64,000 nt of DNA from the NCBI GenBank assembly GCA_015200345.1, contig CP054187.1, positions 3,813,393 to 3,877,392 of the forward strand. Direction: 5' to 3'. The stretch is from Planctomycetia bacterium (GTDB lineage Bacteria > Planctomycetota > Phycisphaerae > UBA1845 > UTPLA1). How positions within the stretch are numbered: position 1 is the first letter of the stretch; every line of letters begins with the position of its first letter. The notes beneath the pieces were generated by a model, which saw nothing but the letters and a program-made list of their open reading frames with translations, ran no database searches and was not told the origin of the DNA. Position numbers and translations under genes: made by a program. Positions 59,688 to 64,000 of this stretch are shown in pieces.

Positions 59688-61607
59688 ATGGACGCGCACA
59701 CGATGGAGAAGCTGGAGTTCGAGCGCATTCGCCAGCTCGTGGCCGATCAGGCGCAGTGCGCGCTGGGGCGGGAGCTGGCGTCGCGGATCACGCCGTCGCG
59801 CGCGGCGGGCCAGGTGGCACAGTGGCTGGATCAGGCGAAGCAGTTTGAAGCCTTCGCAGCGCGGCACGGCCTGCCGCCGTTTGGCGGAATCACCGATCTC
59901 CGCGCCGTCGTGAAGCGTGCCGTGCCGCCGGCCAAGCTGGAGCCGGAGGAATTCGCGAAGCTTTCGGACACGCTGCGCGGGGCGGGCAACGTGCGGCGCT
60001 ACTTTGGGCCGCTGGAAGCGGGGGCCGCGCTGGTTCGCAAGCTGGCGGATCGCATCGGTGACTTTGCGACGATCATCGAGCGAATCGATGCGGTGATCGA
60101 CGCGCACGGCCGCGTGCGTGATGACGCTTCGGCGCGGCTGGCGCGCATCCGGCGCGACATCGACGACGTGCGCCTCGCCACGCGCAATGTGTTTGATCGG
60201 CTGTTGCGACAGCCCGGCGTAGTGCGCTGGCTCCAGTATCCCAACGCGACCTTTCACGCCGACCGCATGGTGCTGCCGCTGCGCGCCGAGCAGCGCGGAC
60301 GCATCCCCGGCATCGTCCATCGCAGTAGCGACAGCGGTCAGACGCTCTTTGTCGAGCCGGCCGAAGCCGTCGAGTTGAACAACCGGCTGATGAATCTGCT
60401 TCAAGACGAGTCCGACGAGATCAATCGCATTCTGTGGGAGCTGACGCACCTGGTTCACCTGAACCAGGCCGAACTGCTGCGCACGCTGGAGACGCTGGCG
60501 GTCGTCGATCTGCTCGCGGCGAAACAGCGCTTCGCGGCGCGGTGGAGCCTGGCCTACGCGGCCCTCAACACCGCAGGACGGGTGAAGTTGATCCAGGCGC
60601 GGAACCCGATTCTCCTCGCGATTTTCAGCGCGCACGAATCGACGTCCGCCGCGACGGAATCGGCCTCGGTGCGATCGGTCGTGCCGATCGACGTGCGCCT
60701 CGGCGATGATTTCGACATTTTGATGATTACCGGGCCGAACACCGGCGGCAAGACCGCCGCGCTCAAGACCGTCGGCCTGATCAGCCTGATGCACCAGTCG
60801 GGGCTGCCGATCCCGGCGTCGCCGGGTTCGGAAATGCCGGTGTTCGATGGCATCTGGATCGATGTCGGCGATGAGCAAAGCCTGCAACAGTCGCTCTCGA
60901 CCTTCAGCGCGCACCTGGGGCGCATTCTTGACATCCTCCGCCGCGCGCGGAAGGGCACGCTTGTGCTGCTCGACGAACTCGGCGCGGGCACCGACCCGGA
61001 CGAAGGCGCTGCGATCGGTCGCGCGATCATCGATCACCTGTTGCATTGCGGCTGCCTCGCGATGATCACAACCCATTTGGGGGCGCTCAAGGCCGTGGGG
61101 TACGACCATCCGCGCGTCGACAATGCATCGGTGCAGTTTGATATCGAATCGCTGCGCCCGACGTATGAACTGCGCATCGGCGAACCGGGTCACAGCAGCG
61201 CGATCACGATCGCGACGAAGCTGGGCATGCCGCGCCGGCTGGCCGACGCAGCGCGGAAGCATCTCGCGGGACGGCATCGGGCATTGCATCGCGCGATCGC
61301 CGGCACGCTTCAATCGCGGCGCGACGCGGAACGCGCTCGTCGCGACGCGGACGCCGCGCGATCCGAGGCCGCCAAAGCGGCGCTGACGGCCGTGGATATC
61401 GCCAGAAAGCTTGCGGAGCAGAAGTCGCGCTACGCGGCGTGGGTGGAGCGCGTGATGCGATTGCAACCGGGCGATGCCGTGTTCGTGCGAAGGTTCGACA
61501 AGCCCGGTCGCGTCGTGCGGATAAAACTTGAGCGGCAGCAAGCGGTGGTAGCGATGGATTCGATGGAGGCCGAGGTGCCGCTCGCGGAATTGTCATTCAG
61601 CGATTGA
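59688..61607 (+). CDS. mutS2: MutS2-like ATPase lacking the Smr end
   Basis: A 639-residue MutS-family ATPase. KLEFERIRQLVADQAQCALG opens the family-specific N-terminus, a coiled-coil lever region follows, then Walker A GPNTGGKTAALKT (about residues 349-361), LSTFSAHLGRI and VLLDELGAGTDPDEGAA (Walker B), and ITTHLGALKAVGYDH. Typical MutS2 is about 780 residues, ending in a KOW and an Smr nuclease domain. Here the end has only a short basic stretch with GDAVFVRRFDKPGRVV (KOW-like) and no Smr domain. It may recognise branched DNA or collided ribosomes, as MutS2 does in other species. Starts 75 bases after the riboswitch operon. Confidence 0.9.
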   Translation: MDAHTMEKLEFERIRQLVADQAQCALGRELASRITPSRAAGQVAQWLDQAKQFEAFAARHGLPPFGGITDLRAVVKRAVPPAKLEPEEFAKLSDTLRGAGNVRRYFGPLEAGAALVRKLADRIGDFATIIERIDAVIDAHGRVRDDASARLARIRRDIDDVRLATRNVFDRLLRQPGVVRWLQYPNATFHADRMVLPLRAEQRGRIPGIVHRSSDSGQTLFVEPAEAVELNNRLMNLLQDESDEINRILWELTHLVHLNQAELLRTLETLAVVDLLAAKQRFAARWSLAYAALNTAGRVKLIQARNPILLAIFSAHESTSAATESASVRSVVPIDVRLGDDFDILMITGPNTGGKTAALKTVGLISLMHQSGLPIPASPGSEMPVFDGIWIDVGDEQSLQQSLSTFSAHLGRILDILRRARKGTLVLLDELGAGTDPDEGAAIGRAIIDHLLHCGCLAMITTHLGALKAVGYDHPRVDNASVQFDIESLRPTYELRIGEPGHSSAITIATKLGMPRRLADAARKHLAGRHRALHRAIAGTLQSRRDAERARRDADAARSEAAKAALTAVDIARKLAEQKSRYAAWVERVMRLQPGDAVFVRRFDKPGRVVRIKLERQQAVVAMDSMEAEVPLAELSFSD

Positions 61608-61648
61608 GGGAGCCTGCGAGTCCGATCGCCGCGCAGTCGAGGGCGAGA

Positions 61649-62929
61649 TTACTTCACTTTTGCGACCAGGACCGTCCGGTCATCGTCGGCGGGGCGGCCG
61701 TTGCTGAATGCGGCGACGGACTCGAGGACGGCGTCGATGAGTTGCTGCGCGCCGGGCCGGCAGGCACCGAGCACCTCATCAAGGCGAGCCTCGCCGAACA
61801 TCTCGCCTTCGGCGTTCTGGGCCTCGGTGATGCCGTCCGTGTAGAAAATGATCTGGTCTCCGGCGCGAAGCTGGAGCCTGGCTTCTTCAAAGGAAACGTC
61901 CGCCGTGATTCCGAGCGGAAAGCTCCCGACGCCGTCAAGCGACGCCATCGAACCATCGTCGCAGCGCTTCAGACGAGGCGGATTGTGACCGGCGTTGGCG
62001 TAGCGCAGCAGGCGCGTCTGCGCGTCATAGATCCCGTAGAACGCCGTGACGAACGTACCGGAGTTTCGCGTGTAGTGCCGGATCAGTTGACTGTTCAGAT
62101 TGTCCAGCAGGCGACAGGGCGGCGTCGGCGGGCCGGGCATCGTGTGCGCGATGCTGTGCGTAATGGCCATCATGACGGCGGCCGGGGTGCCGTGGCCGCT
62201 GACGTCGGCGATGAGAATCCCCCATTGATCGTTTTCCAGCGGGAAGAAGTCGTAGTAATCTCCGCCCGCGCGGCGGCTGGTCTGATAGTACGCGGCGAGT
62301 TCCATCGTGCTGATTTTCGGCAGCTCGGATGGCAGCAGCGACCGCTGAATGTCGGCGATGGTGCGAAGCTCGCGATCGGTCAACTCGTAAGCCGCGGCCA
62401 GCTGGGCGGATACGACGAGGCTGTACGTCGCCCGGCCGAACAACCCGCTCATGAGCATCCATTGAGGAAAATCCTCGGGGTCGAAGGCGCCGGCGGCACG
62501 GCGCATAAAGACAACCATATTCGTCGCGATGCCTTGGTCGTAAAGCGGCAGCGAGATCAGCGACTTCATGCCTTCGAAGTATTCGGCAGCCGGGTCGTCG
62601 GACGCGATGCGCAGGTCGTCGATCAGGCGAGGCTCATCGGCGTAGAGCAGTTCGCCCAGCAGCCCGCCGGAGAGCAGTGGCAGTTTGTGCGGCTCCTTCC
62701 ACGGATCGACCTGCTCGCTCCAGAGCGAACTGCGCGTGATGCGAAAGTTCGGCGGCGTCAGACCGCGCCGGCTGATCGCGACCATCCGATCCGTGGCCAG
62801 CAGGTTGCGCATCCGCGCGCCGTAGCTGCGCACCATCGCCTCCGGCTCGGTGTGAAGGCTCATCTCACGCAGCGTGTCCACCACCATCGCCAGGCGCTGC
62901 CGCCAATCGCCGCTGTCCGGTCCGAACAT
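61649..62929 (-). CDS. GAF-like and SpoIIE-type serine phosphatase
   Basis: A 426-residue protein. The first half (about 20-180) is a GAF-like sensor (AMVRSYGARMRNLLATDRM, SLISLPLYDQGIATNMVVF). The second half (about 195-425) is a PP2C/SpoIIE phosphatase: RRAGGDYYDFF, IADVSGHGTPAAVMM, NAGHNPPRLK, FPLGITADVSFEE and DDRTVLVAKV, carrying the metal-binding Asp residues. Such RsbU-like proteins dephosphorylate an anti-anti-sigma factor to turn on a stress response. No partner kinase or antagonist is close by. The nearest genes converge or run alongside. Confidence 0.9.
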   Translation of the reverse strand: MFGPDSGDWRQRLAMVVDTLREMSLHTEPEAMVRSYGARMRNLLATDRMVAISRRGLTPPNFRITRSSLWSEQVDPWKEPHKLPLLSGGLLGELLYADEPRLIDDLRIASDDPAAEYFEGMKSLISLPLYDQGIATNMVVFMRRAAGAFDPEDFPQWMLMSGLFGRATYSLVVSAQLAAAYELTDRELRTIADIQRSLLPSELPKISTMELAAYYQTSRRAGGDYYDFFPLENDQWGILIADVSGHGTPAAVMMAITHSIAHTMPGPPTPPCRLLDNLNSQLIRHYTRNSGTFVTAFYGIYDAQTRLLRYANAGHNPPRLKRCDDGSMASLDGVGSFPLGITADVSFEEARLQLRAGDQIIFYTDGITEAQNAEGEMFGEARLDEVLGACRPGAQQLIDAVLESVAAFSNGRPADDDRTVLVAKVK

Positions 62930-63149
62930 GCAAGCCTTCTCCGGGGTCCGTGGCAGATTGTATCACCATCCAAGCGGATTAACCGGACCGCCGGCGTGGC
63001 GATTTACCGGGTAGCATCGAACGAGCAAAACGGCGCGGCCGCCACGGCATGAAAAGGCCACGATCTCGATGGCCATTCATCCGCCTTAAGTCAACTGTGT
63101 GATTCGGAAGATGGTTGGATTCCGTGCCGAGGCGAAACGACCGATCGGT

Positions 63150-64000
63150 TCATTCCTTACCACTGCTCGCCTGCGCCGTCGAGTCGGGCAGAAATCCCGC
63201 GCACGTCATCCGTACAAACGCGACCGCGTCGGACTTGCTTAACTGCTCCAGCACCGGCATGAACTGCTTGCCTTGCTTCACGGCGAACAAACGCACCGCC
63301 ATCATGCGCACGACCGCTTGGTCATCCTTCACCGCCGGCGCGGCTGCCTGCGTCAGTTCATCGGTGAGCGGCACGGCTTCGCAGGCAGCCAGCGATTGCG
63401 CTCGAACATGCCAGTCCGCGTCCGCCAGAAGTGCGACCAGCGCGCTGCGCATCCGGTCCATGGGCAGGTCCGCCTCGGCTGGTTGGCCCGCAATGGATGC
63501 GAGGATCGCCGCGATGCCCTGGGCCGATTCAATTCGCCGGCGCGGGTTGCGATCCGTCGATTGGTCGATCAGCAGGCTGACGGCCGTCGGCGAGATATCG
63601 AACACCGGCCGGCTCGCGCGAACCGGCCCCACGCGAACCGTGCCCGGCCCGGCCGCCAGTTCGCCGTTCTCGATCACCGGATCAATCCACGCCGTTAACT
63701 CAATGCTTGTCGGTCGCAGCACATTCGTCCGGAGCGTCTGGCGAATCGGTCCGACGTCGAGGCAGATCGTCTTCTCAACCGCGTCGCCGGGCAACAACAC
63801 CGGGCGGCGGTTGATCAGCACCTGCTGGTAGTTCTTGAATTCCGAGACCTTGTCGCCGCACGTCACCTTCGCCGAGATGGCCGCCAGCGGACGGACCATG
63901 TACCCTTCGCCCAGTGTGATGGGGAACGGGCCGATGTTTTCCATCCGCAGCGTCCCGCGCACCGGACCCAGCGGCGCGATCGGTTCTTCGAATCGCAACG
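63150..64000 (-). CDS. HEAT-like repeat protein, N-terminal part outside the window
   Basis: The frame is open to the end of the window on the minus strand, so this is the C-terminal part (at least 282 residues). The first half visible has strands with GPVRGTLRMENIGPFPITLGEG, likely a beta-sandwich with ENI-G motif. The last 120 residues are helical with HEAT/PBS-like pattern (ALVALLADADWHVRAQSLAA, AAPAVKDDQAVVRMMAVRLF, FVRMTCAGFLP). Function not recognised; helical repeats suggest protein binding. Confidence 0.6.
   Translation of the reverse strand, partial: LRFEEPIAPLGPVRGTLRMENIGPFPITLGEGYMVRPLAAISAKVTCGDKVSEFKNYQQVLINRRPVLLPGDAVEKTICLDVGPIRQTLRTNVLRPTSIELTAWIDPVIENGELAAGPGTVRVGPVRASRPVFDISPTAVSLLIDQSTDRNPRRRIESAQGIAAILASIAGQPAEADLPMDRMRSALVALLADADWHVRAQSLAACEAVPLTDELTQAAAPAVKDDQAVVRMMAVRLFAVKQGKQFMPVLEQLSKSDAVAFVRMTCAGFLPDSTAQASSGKE

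Overview
The window reads as about 64 kb of a high-GC bacterial chromosome from the Planctomycetota, most likely a Phycisphaerae-like lineage (inference). The evidence is a secreted protein set with PEP-CTERM tails, dockerin-like EF-hand repeats and Cys-rich ACC repeats, a small basic protein of the PVC type, prepilin-like proteins with an H-x9-DG tail, and an unusual rpoB / GNAT-like gene / rpoC / rpsL / rpsG order. No rRNA, tRNA, CRISPR array, prophage or intact insertion sequence was seen.

Layout. (1) 1-12534: a tightly overlapping exopolysaccharide-type operon. It holds three GT4 glycosyltransferases, two asparagine-synthase-like amidotransferases (the first apparently starting at ATT), a sialidase-like repeat protein, a heparinase II/III-like protein, an N-acetyltransferase and an ATP-grasp ligase. 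(2) 13062-19004: a solo MoxR ATPase, a membrane-anchored coiled-coil protein, a small basic protein, a PLP aminotransferase, a lipoprotein and a PAS histidine kinase. (3) 19092-30220: the RNA polymerase and ribosomal block, ending in a clear terminator after rpsG, without rplL upstream or fusA/tuf downstream. (4) 30373-43986: MsrB lipoprotein, an ECF sigma / anti-sigma / secretin-N-like operon, zinc-ribbon and SPFH proteins, Ada, an EamA transporter, AspRS, a GH113-like protein, PlsC, Cmk and lipoproteins. (5) 44114-48562: a 1482-residue secreted nuclease-like mosaic protein, followed by an intergenic inverted repeat. (6) 49209-55151: RNase HII-like protein, Mpo1-like protein, TruD, RNase III, a class V aminotransferase, and an archaeal-type DNA topoisomerase VI A subunit with no B subunit in the window. 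(7) 55937-59612: a cobalamin riboswitch with its own intrinsic terminator, placed directly before three exported proteins (PEP-CTERM protein, PQQ-like beta-propeller with dockerin, pseudopilin). (8) 59688-64000: a MutS2-like ATPase lacking the Smr end, a SpoIIE-type phosphatase, and part of a HEAT-like protein.

The most interesting items are the riboswitch-controlled export operon, which looks like a candidate surface B12-acquisition system analogous to Bacteroides BtuG loci, and the orphan Topo VI A subunit. Further oddities are the GNAT-like gene lodged between rpoB and rpoC, Arg at S12 position 88, an AspRS with the non-discriminating His signature, and an RNase HII-like protein with GYG in place of GRG. 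All functions are inferred from reading motifs; no database search was run.
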